DNA of 64,000 nt from Paenibacillus thalictri (GTDB taxonomy: Bacteria; Bacillota; Bacilli; Paenibacillales; NBRC-103111). Below the pieces are notes generated by a model, which was not told the DNA's origin, did no database searches, and saw only the letters and a list, made by a program, of their open reading frames with translations. Position numbers and translations under genes: made by a program. Every line of letters begins with the position of its first letter. The stretch's first letter is position 1. Shown here piece by piece: positions 16,968 through 26,123 of this stretch. The DNA lies in NCBI RefSeq assembly GCF_004307995.1, contig NZ_SIRE01000004.1, positions 248,001 through 312,000 on the forward strand, read 5' to 3'.

Positions 16968-18701
16968 TTATAGTTCAAACGAGCTTTTCAGCGATACGAT
17001 CCGGTTAAACACCAGCTCGCCTTTGGCGGCAAATCTAGAATCCACATTAAAGTACCCGTGGCGGAAGAATTGGAACTTGTCTTGTGCTTTCGCGTCTTTC
17101 ATGTTTGGCTCCACAAATCCCTTCAGCACCTTCAGCGAGTTCGGATTCAGCTTGTTTAAGAATGTGCGGTCGACGGTTCCCGCCGTTTCCGTCTCTTCTT
17201 GCACCGCTTCGTCTGCGGCATCGGACTCCTCAACCGCTCCTTCGTCTTGCGCCTTGTCCGGGAACAACGGCTCGAACAGGCGGAACTCGGTCGGCACCGC
17301 TTGCGTCGCCTCCACCCAGTGGATCGTCCCCTTCACCTTGCGTCCAGTAAAGCCCGATCCCGACTTCGTCTCCGGGTCGTACGTACAGCGAAGTTCGATC
17401 ACGTTGCCTGCTTCATCCTTCACGACTTCCTCGCATTTGATGAAGTAAGCATGCTTCAGCCGCACTTCATTGCCCGGATACAGACGATGGTACTTCGGCG
17501 GCGGCGTCTCCATGAAATCTTCGCGTTCGATATAAATTTCCCGCGAGAACGGAATTTGGCGGTGACCCATCTCTGGATTTTCGCTGTTGTTTTCCGCATC
17601 CAACTGCTCTACTTGCCCTTCAGGGTAGTTAGTAATAACAACCTTAAGCGGATCGATCACGGCCATCGTCCGCGGCGCCTTCAGCTTCAGATCCTCACGC
17701 ACAAAATGCTCCAAATAACCGAAATCGACGGTGCCCTGATTTTTCGACACCCCGGTTTCGCGGCACAACGCGCGGATCGCTTCCGGCGTATAACCCCGGC
17801 GGCGTACTCCCGACAATGTCGGCATACGCGGATCGTCCCAGCCGTCAACGATACCTTCCTGCACCATCAGCTTCAAGTAACGTTTGCCCATCATCGTGTC
17901 GGTCAGACGCAGCTTGCTGAACTCGTATTGGTGCGGCACCGAAGGCATCTCGCTTTCCCGTACGACCCAATCGTAGAACGGGCGTTGGTCCTCGAACTCC
18001 AGCGTACAGATGGAATGCGTTACCCCTTCAATGGCGTCCTCCAGCGGATGAGCGAACGCATACATCGGGTAGATGCACCATGTATCTCCGGTGTTGTGGT
18101 GATGGGTATGCATGATCCGATAAATGACCGGGTCGCGCATGTTGATGTTCGGCGAGGACATATCGATCTTGGCCCGCAGCACTTTCTCCCCGTTGCCGAA
18201 CTCGCCTGCGCGCATCCGTTCGAACAATGCGAGATTTTCCTCAATCGTACGGTTCCGAAACGGACTTTCCTCACCTGGTTTGGTCAACGTGCCTCTTGTT
18301 TCGCGGATTTGATCGGCGGTCAGGTCGTCGACATAAGCTTTGCCTTTGTTAATTAGCAGCAGCGCACGGTTATACATCTCACCGAAATAATCGGATGCAA
18401 AAAAAAGCCCGTCCCACTTAAACCCGAGCCACTCCACATCCTCCTTGATGGCGTTAACGAACTCGACATCTTCCTTCACCGGATTCGTATCGTCAAAACG
18501 CAAATTCGTGCGGCCGCCAAATTCGGATGCCAGCTCGAAATTCAGACTGATCGACTTGGCATGGCCGATATGCAGATAACCGTTTGGTTCCGGAGGAAAT
18601 CGGGTGACCACCGTTTTCACTTTGCCGGACTGCAAATCTTCCGTCATAATGGTTTTAATAAAGTTGTTAGATGATGCCGGCTTGATTTCTTTCGTTTCCA
18701 T
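16968..18701 (-). CDS. glnS: Glutaminyl-tRNA synthetase
   Basis: Charges tRNA-Gln with glutamine in the cytoplasm. 577 residues with class I features: [16 protein letters not shown] (HIGH at 44-47), NLRFDDTNP, and the KMSKS-equivalent loop [11 protein letters not shown] near 270, followed by [12 protein letters not shown]. The C-terminal beta-barrel anticodon-binding region is present ([14 protein letters not shown]). There is a short acidic insertion (about 488-510, [18 protein letters not shown]). ATG 18701 follows GGGGGAAGGG. Many Firmicutes lack GlnRS and use transamidation, but it is found in Paenibacillus. No T-box was seen in the short leader. Confidence 0.96.
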   Translation of the reverse strand: METKEIKPASSNNFIKTIMTEDLQSGKVKTVVTRFPPEPNGYLHIGHAKSISLNFELASEFGGRTNLRFDDTNPVKEDVEFVNAIKEDVEWLGFKWDGLFFASDYFGEMYNRALLLINKGKAYVDDLTADQIRETRGTLTKPGEESPFRNRTIEENLALFERMRAGEFGNGEKVLRAKIDMSSPNINMRDPVIYRIMHTHHHNTGDTWCIYPMYAFAHPLEDAIEGVTHSICTLEFEDQRPFYDWVVRESEMPSVPHQYEFSKLRLTDTMMGKRYLKLMVQEGIVDGWDDPRMPTLSGVRRRGYTPEAIRALCRETGVSKNQGTVDFGYLEHFVREDLKLKAPRTMAVIDPLKVVITNYPEGQVEQLDAENNSENPEMGHRQIPFSREIYIEREDFMETPPPKYHRLYPGNEVRLKHAYFIKCEEVVKDEAGNVIELRCTYDPETKSGSGFTGRKVKGTIHWVEATQAVPTEFRLFEPLFPDKAQDEGAVEESDAADEAVQEETETAGTVDRTFLNKLNPNSLKVLKGFVEPNMKDAKAQDKFQFFRHGYFNVDSRFAAKGELVFNRIVSLKSSFEL

Positions 18702-18761
18702 GCTCCAACCCTTCCCCCGTGAAATTCGTTTTCATATGTTGAACTACCTCTCATAGTACTT

Positions 18762-18790
18762 AACATATATCATACACAAATTTTGGTCAA
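18762..18790 (-). promoter_or_regulatory. Probable glnS promoter
   Basis: Minus strand TTGACC, 17-base spacer, TATGTT. The transcript leader would be about 55 bases, too short for a T-box. Confidence 0.4.
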
Positions 18791-18934
18791 ACTATAAGGC
18801 TATCGTGTGACAAAAGCTCTCTTAAATTGCCGTTTCCCCTCAGTCCGATCCCCTTTGTTTGGTGGAGTTGACCAATTCGTTTATTGTAAGATGATCTATA
18901 TTCCTATTAATTATGAAAATAGCAGGTGAATTTT

Positions 18935-19804
18935 ATGAAAAAAAAGCTGTTGGCGTCCATGCTGACGGTTATGCTTCTGACAGGCCAAATGACCGCTTAT
19001 GCGGCCACGGCGACGGGTAGAGCCAGCACACCTACTTCCACAGCGCCAAGCAAACCTACAGCACCGACGGCGCCATCCAAACCGTCGATGTCAACATCGC
19101 CGCCATCGACGAATGCTCCATCTACATCATCCCGGACCGGGTCCTTCTCCACTCCGTCGAGCAGTACCAGCTCCGGCACGCCAGGAGCAGGCACATCGTC
19201 CGGGTCATCGTCTTCGGGCGCACCGGGCTCTGGCTCGTCGTCCGGCACCAACTCTTCATCCCAGCCACCCGGCATTTTCAGCGGCGGGGCAAACGGCATG
19301 CAACCCCCTAGCGGCTCGACAGGCGGTACGGGCGCGAGCACCGCTCCAGCCGCATCGCAAAGCGGAGGTTCGGGCTTTAGCGGCGCCGCTTCGAACAAAA
19401 CCAATGTGCCAAGCGTGCCCAGTTCAGCTTCAAGCACCCCAGCGAAAGACAGGACAACGAACAGCGCAGACAACCAGCGCGTTTCGTCCAACGTATCGGG
19501 AGCGGCCGATTCGTCCAAAAGCGAAGCGACAGGCAACCCGACCACGCAAAAAGCCTACAACAGCAGCACATCCGCTTATCAGGGCAGCAAAACCGGCGGG
19601 AGCATCTGGCCTACCATCGGCGCTTTTGCAGCGGGCACCTTTCTAGGGTCCATGCTCCATCCGTGGGGCGGGGACTACAACGACGCCGCGGGCGGCAGCG
19701 CGCATCAGAATTTTTCGTTTTTCGCTTTGCTGATCGATCTTATCGTCATCGGCATGATCGTATGCGTCGGACTTTACATTTTTAGACGAGCGAAAGGAAG
19801 ATGA
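18935..19804 (+). CDS. Secreted/membrane-anchored Ser-Pro-Thr-Gly-rich protein of unknown function
   Basis: 289 residues from ATG 18935 (AGGTG six bases upstream). A signal peptide ends near AYA-ATA. Residues 25-220 are low complexity, made almost wholly of Ser, Thr, Pro, Gly and Ala. Near the C-terminus are a short apolar glycine-rich segment (IWPTIGAFAAGTFLGSML) and a true membrane helix (LLIDLIVIGMIVCVGLYIF) followed by RRAKGR. The shape suggests a wall-spanning stalk anchored in the membrane by its C-terminus. I do not recognise a family. The gene stands alone between glnS (divergent) and a toxin-antitoxin pair. Confidence 0.75.
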   Translation: MKKKLLASMLTVMLLTGQMTAYAATATGRASTPTSTAPSKPTAPTAPSKPSMSTSPPSTNAPSTSSRTGSFSTPSSSTSSGTPGAGTSSGSSSSGAPGSGSSSGTNSSSQPPGIFSGGANGMQPPSGSTGGTGASTAPAASQSGGSGFSGAASNKTNVPSVPSSASSTPAKDRTTNSADNQRVSSNVSGAADSSKSEATGNPTTQKAYNSSTSAYQGSKTGGSIWPTIGAFAAGTFLGSMLHPWGGDYNDAAGGSAHQNFSFFALLIDLIVIGMIVCVGLYIFRRAKGR

Positions 19805-19968
19805 CCGTATGAAGCTGCTTTTTGATAGCAGGATGTAATCGGTTCCGTATGCGTAGCCATTGACGCGCGCAAGCCGTTTGCTCATCAATATCAGCTGGGA
19901 TGAAATAGCCCACTTGTTCAGCTCGGAAATACTGTGGAAATATAAAGCGGCCGGCCCGAGCATTAGCT

Positions 19969-20017
19969 AAATACACTCTTAATACTGTGTATTTTTCACC
20001 CTTAATTATGCTATAAT
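19969..20017 (+). promoter_or_regulatory. Toxin-antitoxin promoter with palindromic operator
   Basis: AAATACAC (19969-19976) and GTGTATTT (19987-19994) form an exact 8-base inverted repeat with a 10-base spacer, immediately upstream of an extended -10, TGCTATAAT (TATAAT at 20012-20017). Position and symmetry fit autorepression by the antitoxin. Confidence 0.6.
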
Positions 20018-20052
20018 TTAAATGCATGAGCTAACCAAAGGAGTGAAACCAT

Positions 20053-20325
20053 ATGCCTACGATTCGCCCTATTTCGGATTTGCGCAATAACGCTAATGAG
20101 ATTTCGGAGTTTTGTCATAGAGAGAGGGAACCGGTGTTTATTACCAAAAACGGCTCAGGCGACATGGTCGTGATGAGTATTGAAAGTTACGAGCAGCAGC
20201 AAGCTCTCATTGAGCTTTTCAGTAAATTATCCGATGCGGAAGCGGAAATTGCCAATGGTTCTGAGGGAGAGGACTTTCTGGAAGTGGCCAAAAAGCTGAG
20301 AGCAGGAATTCATGGAAAAGTCTAA
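20053..20325 (+). CDS. Type II antitoxin, Phd/YefM family
   Basis: 90 residues. N-terminus PTIRPISDLRNNANEISEFCHREREPVFITKNGSGDMVVMSIESYEQ is the Phd/YefM DNA-binding fold; the remaining C-terminal helix would wrap the toxin. RBS AAGGAG precedes ATG 20053. The gene overlaps the toxin gene by 14 bases. Expected to neutralise the neighbouring RelE/ParE-type toxin and repress the shared promoter. Confidence 0.88.
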   Translation: MPTIRPISDLRNNANEISEFCHREREPVFITKNGSGDMVVMSIESYEQQQALIELFSKLSDAEAEIANGSEGEDFLEVAKKLRAGIHGKV

Positions 20326-20614
20326 AGTTCTCATTTTCCCTTCTGCTAAGCGGGACTTGCAGGAAATTGTCGACTATATCAACCAACAATCTTCGTTCGA
20401 TGATGTTACACTATATGATGAGCTTGTAAATAGTATCGGGCTGCTTTCTCAGATGCCCATGCGGCACCCGTCGATAAAAAATCCCTTACTTCGAGCAAAA
20501 GGTTACCGTGTACTAGTCGTGCGCAGCTATCTTGTATTTTACGTTGTGATCGGTAATGTTGTTCAAATTCGGCGAATATTGCATGGCAAACGCCGGTATG
20601 AATTTTTACTATAA
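20312..20614 (+). CDS. Type II toxin, RelE/ParE family
   Basis: 100 residues: KVLIFPSAKRDLQEIVDYINQQ, then MPMRHPSIKNPLLRAKGYRVLVVRSYLVFYVVIGNVVQIRRILHGKRRYEFLL, the beta-hairpin and C-terminal strand of RelE/ParE proteins. The YLVFYVV and RRILHGKR elements are typical. Whether it cleaves mRNA or targets gyrase cannot be told; the relatives with a Phd-type antitoxin are mostly annotated simply as RelE/ParE. Confidence 0.88.
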   Translation: MEKSKVLIFPSAKRDLQEIVDYINQQSSFDDVTLYDELVNSIGLLSQMPMRHPSIKNPLLRAKGYRVLVVRSYLVFYVVIGNVVQIRRILHGKRRYEFLL

Positions 20615-20630
20615 AATGGATCCATCCAAA

Positions 20631-20674
20631 AACGACCTCCAATCCTGCTGGAAAGAGCAGGGTGGGAGGTCGTT
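20631..20674 (-). terminator. Terminator between toxin gene and metQ
   Basis: Long two-part stem AACGACCTCC...GGAGGTCGTT with inner CCTGCT/AGCAGG. On the minus strand it is followed by TTTTT, so it ends the metNIQ transcript; it also lies after the convergent toxin gene. Confidence 0.85.
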
Positions 20675-20688
20675 CGCATGAACCAACT

Positions 20689-21582
20689 TTATGATTTACC
20701 GGCCGCAGCTTTCATCCATTCCGGCTTGGAGAAACCTTTGAACTGCTCGTCGATGATTTTTTCAAAGTCTTTCGACTGCAGCGTTTCTTTCAGATCCTTG
20801 GCAAATTGGCTGTCGATGTCGCTTGTTTTCACGACAAGCACGTTGCGGTAGTTTTCCGCCATATTTTCCAGCTTGATCGCGCTGGTCAGGTCCATACCTG
20901 CGGCAAGCGCGAAGTTGCCCGGTACGGCGGCAAGCGCCGTGCTGTCAACGGTACGCGGCAATTGCGCCGCCTCAATTGGCTTAATGACAAGACCTTTCGG
21001 ATTGCCTTCGACGTCTTTCTCGGAAATCGTCGCTTGGTTGGCGTCTTTCTTAATCGTGATCAGGCCGAAGTTTTGCATCATCAGCAGCGTGCGGGACAAG
21101 TTGGCAGGGTCGTTGGCTACTGTAATCGTGCTGCCTTTTTCGATATCGTCAAGGGATTTGAATTTTTTCGAGTAAATGCCCATCGGTGCCGTAGGCACGC
21201 TCAAAATTTCTTTCAAATCCAATTTATTGTCGGCTGCGAATTGTTTCAGGTATAAAATATGCTGGAACAGGTTGGCGTCGATCGAACCCGAAGCAAGCGC
21301 TTTGTTCGGCTGAACATAGTCGTTAAACTCGACGATGCTGATCGTATATCCCTTCTTCTCCATCAGCGGTTTGATCGCTTTGGTCACCATATCGCTGTAC
21401 GGACCGGCGGTTGCGCCGATTTTGAGCGCTTTTTTGGCATCTTCCTTGGCCGGAGCCGGGGTACTGCTGGCGCCGCTGTTTGCCGCTTGGCCGGCATTGT
21501 CGGCGGCTTTAGGCGCACCGCAAGCTGCAAGCAGCATAACGGCAAATGCAAAAACGACAACTAACGATAATGCTTTTTTCAT
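20689..21582 (-). CDS. metQ: Methionine ABC transporter substrate-binding lipoprotein (NlpA/MetQ family)
   Basis: 297 residues. Signal peptide with lipobox LAAC (Cys21). The mature part has KALKIGATAGPYSDMVTKAIKPLMEKKGYTISIVEFNDYVQPNKALASGSIDANLFQH, the NlpA lipoprotein hallmark. It binds methionine (or D-methionine) outside the membrane. Third gene of metN-metI-metQ, 52 bases after metI. Confidence 0.95.
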   Translation of the reverse strand: MKKALSLVVVFAFAVMLLAACGAPKAADNAGQAANSGASSTPAPAKEDAKKALKIGATAGPYSDMVTKAIKPLMEKKGYTISIVEFNDYVQPNKALASGSIDANLFQHILYLKQFAADNKLDLKEILSVPTAPMGIYSKKFKSLDDIEKGSTITVANDPANLSRTLLMMQNFGLITIKKDANQATISEKDVEGNPKGLVIKPIEAAQLPRTVDSTALAAVPGNFALAAGMDLTSAIKLENMAENYRNVLVVKTSDIDSQFAKDLKETLQSKDFEKIIDEQFKGFSKPEWMKAAAGKS

Positions 21583-21634
21583 TTCTCTCCAAACTCCCTT
21601 TTCCTATGATGTGTCTCAAGCTGTAAAATATATC

Positions 21635-22300
21635 TCAGCGCTTATCGACCTTGCGCGCGGCCCAATCCCCCATAAACTGGATGATCTGGACAAGCACGAT
21701 AAGGACGATAACCGTTGTGAACAAAACGTTGTTGTCATAGCGGTAGTAACCGAAGCGGATCGCCAAATCGCCGATCCCGCCGCCGCCGACCGTCCCCGCC
21801 ATAGCCGAGAAGCCAAGCAGGCTGATCGCCGTAATGGTCAGGCCGGATATAATGCCCGATTTCGCCTCGGGCAGCAGCACCTCGCGAATAATGAGCCACG
21901 GCTTGGCGCCCGCAGCCACAGCCGCTTCGATGACGCCTTTATTTACCTCGCGCAGCGACGATTCCACAAGCCGCGCGTAAAACGGGATCGCCGCCACGGA
22001 CAGCGGAACCGATGCCGCCGTAGGGCCAATTGTCGTGCCCAGCATCCACTGTGTGAGTGGCAGCAGCAGCACAAGCAGGATCAGAAACGGAACCGAGCGG
22101 ACGATATTGGCGATCAATCCGAGCACCGAATTCAGCGTCTTGTTTTCAACAAACAGCCCTTTATCGGTGACGAACAGCAGGATGCCGATTGGAATGCCAA
22201 GTACAATCGCGATCACCAGCGATATGCCGACCATGTACATCGTCTCGTAAAATGCCTGAAGCATATCCGGCATCAGCTTGATTATTGCGTCAATCGACAT
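21635..22300 (-). CDS. metI: Methionine ABC transporter permease
   Basis: 221 residues with five or six membrane helices and the BPD inner-membrane motif EAAVAAGAKPWLIIREVLLPEAKSGI. The ending GDLAIRFGYYRYDNNVLFTTVIVLIVLVQIIQFMGDW is characteristic of MetI. ATG 22300 lies within the metN end (11-base overlap) behind GGAGGTGG. Confidence 0.95.
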   Translation of the reverse strand: MSIDAIIKLMPDMLQAFYETMYMVGISLVIAIVLGIPIGILLFVTDKGLFVENKTLNSVLGLIANIVRSVPFLILLVLLLPLTQWMLGTTIGPTAASVPLSVAAIPFYARLVESSLREVNKGVIEAAVAAGAKPWLIIREVLLPEAKSGIISGLTITAISLLGFSAMAGTVGGGGIGDLAIRFGYYRYDNNVLFTTVIVLIVLVQIIQFMGDWAARKVDKR

Positions 22301-23309
22301 CGGTGACCACCTCCACTCCGCACGATTGCTGGATAAGGAACTGCACGGCCTGCTTGATCTCCTCGGGAGTGCCCTTCACTTCCATTATAAAAGTGCCAAG
22401 CGGCTTATCCCCGATATATTCGATCTTACCGTGAAGGATGTTGGCGCTAATGCCGTTTTCCTTGAGCAGTCTGGATATGATCCCTTGCTCTGCGGCATCG
22501 TCGCGGAACAGCACCTTCAGCACTTGGCCCGCAGGATCGAGCTTGTCCCACAGCTTGCGGGGCAGCTTAAACTCCAGCGCGTTATGGATAAACTGCTTCG
22601 TCAGCGGCTGTACGGGATTGGCGAATACGTCGTATACCTCGCCTTCCTCGATAACCTTGCCTTGCTGCATAATCGCCACGCGATGGCAAAGGTCCTTAAC
22701 CACTTCCATCTCGTGCGTAATCAGCACGATCGTTAATCCCAGCTCCTTGTTGATCTGCCGCAGCAAAGCCAGAATCGACTGCGTTGTCGTCGGATCGAGC
22801 GCCGATGTCGGCTCGTCGCAGAGCAGCACATGCGGATCATTCGCTAGCGCCCTAGCAATTCCGACGCGCTGCTTCTGACCGCCGCTGAGCTGGGCCGGAT
22901 ATTGGCCGGCCTTGTCGGACAATCCGACAAGCTGCAGCAGCTCCGTCACTCTGCCGGTGATCGATGACTTCGGAACGCCGGCGGCCTTCAGCGCAAAAGC
23001 GACATTCTCAAATACCGTCTTGCTGCTGATGAGATGAAAATGCTGAAAAATCATCCCGATTTTTTGCCGGGCCTTCCGCAGCTCCTCTTTCGACAGCGTG
23101 GTGAGATTGACGCCATCCACAAGCACTTGGCCAGCGGTTGGCTTTTCCAATAAATTGATACAACGGAGCACCGAGCTTTTCCCCGCGCCGCTGTAACCGA
23201 CAATTCCGAAAATTTCTCCCTTGCGTATATGAAGACTGACGTGGTCTACACCCACGACGGTCCCTTGTTTGGTCTCATAGGCTTTGTGTAAATCTACCAG
23301 GCGGATCAA
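22290..23309 (-). CDS. metN: Methionine ABC transporter ATP-binding protein
   Basis: 339 residues from a TTG at 23309, placed 8 bases after GGAGG and matching the family start (IRLVDLHKAYETKQG); the open frame runs on to 23390 but those extra residues have no family counterpart. Walker A GYSGAGKSS, signature LSGGQKQRVGIARAL, Walker B VLLCDEPTSALD, and a C-terminal NIL regulatory domain (ISRLLKENGISANILHGKIEYI...TFIMEVKG) that senses methionine. Confidence 0.95.
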   Translation of the reverse strand: MIRLVDLHKAYETKQGTVVGVDHVSLHIRKGEIFGIVGYSGAGKSSVLRCINLLEKPTAGQVLVDGVNLTTLSKEELRKARQKIGMIFQHFHLISSKTVFENVAFALKAAGVPKSSITGRVTELLQLVGLSDKAGQYPAQLSGGQKQRVGIARALANDPHVLLCDEPTSALDPTTTQSILALLRQINKELGLTIVLITHEMEVVKDLCHRVAIMQQGKVIEEGEVYDVFANPVQPLTKQFIHNALEFKLPRKLWDKLDPAGQVLKVLFRDDAAEQGIISRLLKENGISANILHGKIEYIGDKPLGTFIMEVKGTPEEIKQAVQFLIQQSCGVEVVTDVD

Positions 23310-23438
23310 CTCGTATTCCTCCACTCCAAAACTTTCAGCGCCAAATCCCTTACGGGAGGCGCAAAATAACCGGTTGGAAAATCGCCGCATTTAATTGAAC
23401 AATAATCAATAACTGTCGAATTATGTCGAACATTTAAA

Positions 23439-23467
23439 ATCATACCATCCAACTCGGATATCGTCAA
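23439..23467 (-). promoter_or_regulatory. metNIQ promoter
   Basis: Minus strand TTGACG, 17-base spacer, TATGAT. The 120-base leader carries a direct repeat of TTCGACA with 10-base period (minus strand, near 23412-23430) just downstream of the predicted start. No S-box (SAM-I) landmarks were seen. Confidence 0.6.
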
Positions 23468-23478
23468 CAAAAAACATA

Positions 23479-23507
23479 TTTACAAACCGATGGTTGGTTT
23501 TTATAAT
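23479..23507 (+). promoter_or_regulatory. Promoter of the DoxX-like gene with internal operator
   Basis: TTTACA, 17-base spacer, TATAAT. The spacer region is symmetrical: AAACC (23484-23488) and GGTTT (23496-23500), also AACC-GAT-GGTT, as for TetR/MarR-type repressor sites. Confidence 0.6.
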
Positions 23508-23560
23508 AGTGTTGCAAGGCCTTATTTTTTACAAGACCTTATTTTAAAGGAGGTTCGATC

Positions 23561-23995
23561 ATGGCCCCGCTTTATGCACTTGTCTTTGCTTTTATCGTCT
23601 TTCGTCTGTCCGGATCGCTTGGTCTCGGCTACATGGACTCATGGCATACCTCGCTGCAAGCCGCCGCTGCCGTCATGCTGCTGCTCACCGCTTCCGCCCA
23701 CTGGGGAAAACGGAGGCCCGATCTGATCAACATGGTGCCCCCGTCTTTACCGCGGCCGGACCTGATTGTCACGTTAACCGGACTGCTCGAAATAGCCGGT
23801 GCGATCGGCCTCCTGCTGCCCGCCACATCACGCGTGTCCTCCGTCTGCCTGATTCTATTGCTGATCGCCATGTTCCCTGCCAACATACGCGCCGCCAAAA
23901 AAGGCCTTACTATCGCCGGAAAACGCACTCCGAAGCTGCTTGTCCGCACGCTGCTGCAGGCGGTATTTATCACCGCCATACTGCTTGCAGGCTGA
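23561..23995 (+). CDS. DoxX-like small membrane protein
   Basis: 144 residues with four predicted membrane helices (about 1-18, 31-46, 66-86, 91-108 plus a C-terminal one). TASAHWGKRRPDLINMVPPSLPRPDLIVTLTGLLEIAGAIGLLLPATSRVSSVCLILLLIAMFPANI is the DoxX/DUF4267-like pattern. ATG 23561 follows AAAGGAGG. Function unknown; relatives are linked to redox or respiratory stress. A repressor-like palindrome in its promoter suggests inducible expression. Confidence 0.8.
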   Translation: MAPLYALVFAFIVFRLSGSLGLGYMDSWHTSLQAAAAVMLLLTASAHWGKRRPDLINMVPPSLPRPDLIVTLTGLLEIAGAIGLLLPATSRVSSVCLILLLIAMFPANIRAAKKGLTIAGKRTPKLLVRTLLQAVFITAILLAG

Positions 23996-24055
23996 CGCGA
24001 AGCAGGCCGCCAGGCGCTCCGCGCGGAGAGACATGTGCACGCATACGCGGTGCGC

Positions 24056-25138
24056 CTAAGGCAGCAGCCGAAACTCGGCGGAAGCGAGCTCTACGCCGTT
24101 AATGACGATGGCAATCCGATGGATACCGGGGTAATGCTTGCGGGTCGTCAAATCGGCAAACGCATGCGACCGGCTGAAGCCGGCAGCTCCGCGGTCATAT
24201 ACATTTTCCGTAATCTTGAACAGCTTTCTCGACGTCTTCCCGTTTGCCTTGACAAAATCGACGCCGTATTCCACCCGCAGCTTGCGGGGCTCATTCCCTT
24301 TGTTGCCCAGCTCAAACGCCAGCAGCAGCTTGTCCCCGATATGCAGCTCGCTGCGATCCAGATTAAGGTTGTCTACATAAACGCCTTCCATCGACTGAAA
24401 CCCGAACAACGCCAGCATCTCGGCGTCCCCTTGCCGGAGCAGCCCCCTGCAGGCATGCTTGATGATCCAGTCCGTATGCGGATGTGTTCCGTACCAGCGC
24501 TGCGCGATCGATTTGACGAGATCGGGGTGATCCTTGGCAATGTCGTTTAAGTTGTTGGCGACGCTTTTGCGGACGTACAGCGACTCGTCTTGTTTCAGCG
24601 CCTCCAAAATCGGCAGAATCGGAGCTGGTTCCCGCTTCAAAGAGACAAGCGCCCGCCCCCACGGCAGCCTCGGCCGGCAGCCTTCGCTTGCCAGTCTGCG
24701 CACATGTTCGTTATCGCTTGCGCTCCACTCCAGCATGATAGCGAGCATCCGCTGCGGATCCCGCTCGATAAACGGACGCACGGCAAATTCGCCGGTCGAA
24801 TACTCCGTAAACTCCTTAAGCGCTTCGACCGACTCGTCCCAATGCTCCAATCCGTACACCTCAACAAAGTCGGGGAAAAATAAAGCGCCAAGCCCGCTGC
24901 AGTGCGGCGCAGCCTGACGCAGCACTTGAATCGCCGCGGTATAATCTGCGGGCAGTGTCTGCCGCAGGGACTCGGCAATGTGCCGGATGCGTTGTTTTAA
25001 TTCCTGCCGCTCCCAGTTCTCGTCAAATACGAGCTTCTTCCATAATGCCGTATCAAACGGCGCAAACGCCCGCTTGATTTCCGCAGCCGTGCGGTCGATC
25101 AGCGCCTCGTTATAAATATCCTTTAAAGCTTCAGCCAT
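24056..25138 (-). CDS. alkC: DNA alkylation repair protein, AlkC type (HEAT repeats plus Ig-like C-terminal domain)
   Basis: 360 residues from ATG 25138 (AAGGA nine bases before). The first 240 residues are alpha-helical HEAT-like repeats with signatures of AlkC (EALKEFTEYSTGEFAVRPFI, RLASEGCRPRLPWG, SVANNLNDIAKDHPDLV). The last 110 residues look like a beta-sandwich (GDKLLLAFELGNKGNEPRKLRVEYGVDFVKANGKTSRKLF), as in AlkC enzymes that carry a bacterial Ig-like domain. Known members excise 3-methyl purines, including 3-methylcytosine, from DNA. It lies 58 bases after the kinase gene on the same strand. Confidence 0.85.
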   Translation of the reverse strand: MAEALKDIYNEALIDRTAAEIKRAFAPFDTALWKKLVFDENWERQELKQRIRHIAESLRQTLPADYTAAIQVLRQAAPHCSGLGALFFPDFVEVYGLEHWDESVEALKEFTEYSTGEFAVRPFIERDPQRMLAIMLEWSASDNEHVRRLASEGCRPRLPWGRALVSLKREPAPILPILEALKQDESLYVRKSVANNLNDIAKDHPDLVKSIAQRWYGTHPHTDWIIKHACRGLLRQGDAEMLALFGFQSMEGVYVDNLNLDRSELHIGDKLLLAFELGNKGNEPRKLRVEYGVDFVKANGKTSRKLFKITENVYDRGAAGFSRSHAFADLTTRKHYPGIHRIAIVINGVELASAEFRLLP

Positions 25139-25196
25139 GAGGGGAACATCCTTTCGCATTTTACTCATAGTATAACACGAAATGAATGAAATGCCT

Positions 25197-25853
25197 CTAT
25201 GCGATGCCGAGCTGCCGCATTTTCATCTTCACATCGTCGACCAGCTTTGCCGTATCCAGCGGTCTGCTTACCACATCGGTAAGATCCATGTCGACGACAA
25301 GCACCTCGGACGCTTTATAATGGTTCATGACCCACTCGTCATAACCCGACCACAACACCCGGTAATAGTCGATCAGCGACTCGTCCTGCTCAAAGCTGCG
25401 TCCACGCAATCCGATCCGGTGCAGCACCGTTTCGAAGGAGCCTTTTAAATAAATCATCAAATCGGGAGCCTTCTTGGGCAGTCCCGCCAATTCCTCCATC
25501 ATGTTATCCGCTAAATCTTCGTATATTTGAAATTCCAGCTCGCTGATGCGCCCCAGCTGCCGGTTCACCTTGGCAAAATACCAGTCCTCGTAAATGCTCC
25601 GGTCCAGCACGTTGCTGCGGTGCACAAGCGCCCGCTTGATCGCCTGAAAACGCGTATTCAGAAAATGCAGCTGAAGCAGGAACGGGTACCGGTTCCGCTC
25701 GATTTCCTCCGGCGACGACGTATAAAACAGCGGCAATATCGGGTTATCGTCCACACTTTCGTAAAACACCTCAGAACCCAGCGCACCGCCGAGCAGCTCG
25801 GCCACCGACGTTTTGCCAAGTCCAATCATGCCTCCAACTACAATCACTGCCAT
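25197..25853 (-). CDS. Deoxynucleoside kinase (dGK/dCK/dAK family)
   Basis: 218 residues from ATG 25853 (GGAGAAAGGGG upstream). P-loop GGMIGLGKTS, then YESVDDNPILPLFY, the DRS motif (NVLDRSIYEDWYFA) and the LID arginines GLRGRSFEQDESL match the bacterial deoxyadenosine/deoxyguanosine kinase family. It phosphorylates salvaged deoxynucleosides in the cytoplasm. Located upstream of the alkC gene on the same strand; co-transcription is likely. Confidence 0.88.
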   Translation of the reverse strand: MAVIVVGGMIGLGKTSVAELLGGALGSEVFYESVDDNPILPLFYTSSPEEIERNRYPFLLQLHFLNTRFQAIKRALVHRSNVLDRSIYEDWYFAKVNRQLGRISELEFQIYEDLADNMMEELAGLPKKAPDLMIYLKGSFETVLHRIGLRGRSFEQDESLIDYYRVLWSGYDEWVMNHYKASEVLVVDMDLTDVVSRPLDTAKLVDDVKMKMRQLGIA

Positions 25854-26123
25854 ATTCCCCTTTCTCCTTGTCCGCATTTCACTTATGAAGATCGTCCGGA
25901 ACTACGATTTAACTTCCGGACAACTCCCGGGCTGTTCATCGATTTCTTTATCATAGGCGGACGTCCTATTATAACAAGGATTGCAGCGAAAAGGGACTCC
26001 CTGCTGCAAACAAGCGATATGCGGCGACACGTCAAAAATAAAGTCGCCCCAGCTCCTCAACGGGACATCCCGCGCGGAGTAAGCTATAGCAACGGCAATT
26101 ACACAAAGAGCGGAGGATTTCGG

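Noticed and set aside
17199..18356. 385-codon open frame on the plus strand
   Set aside because: Antisense shadow of glnS with no recognisable domain.
18702..18800. Possible T-box leader of glnS
   Set aside because: The predicted leader is only about 55 bases and lacks the specifier loop and T-box sequence.
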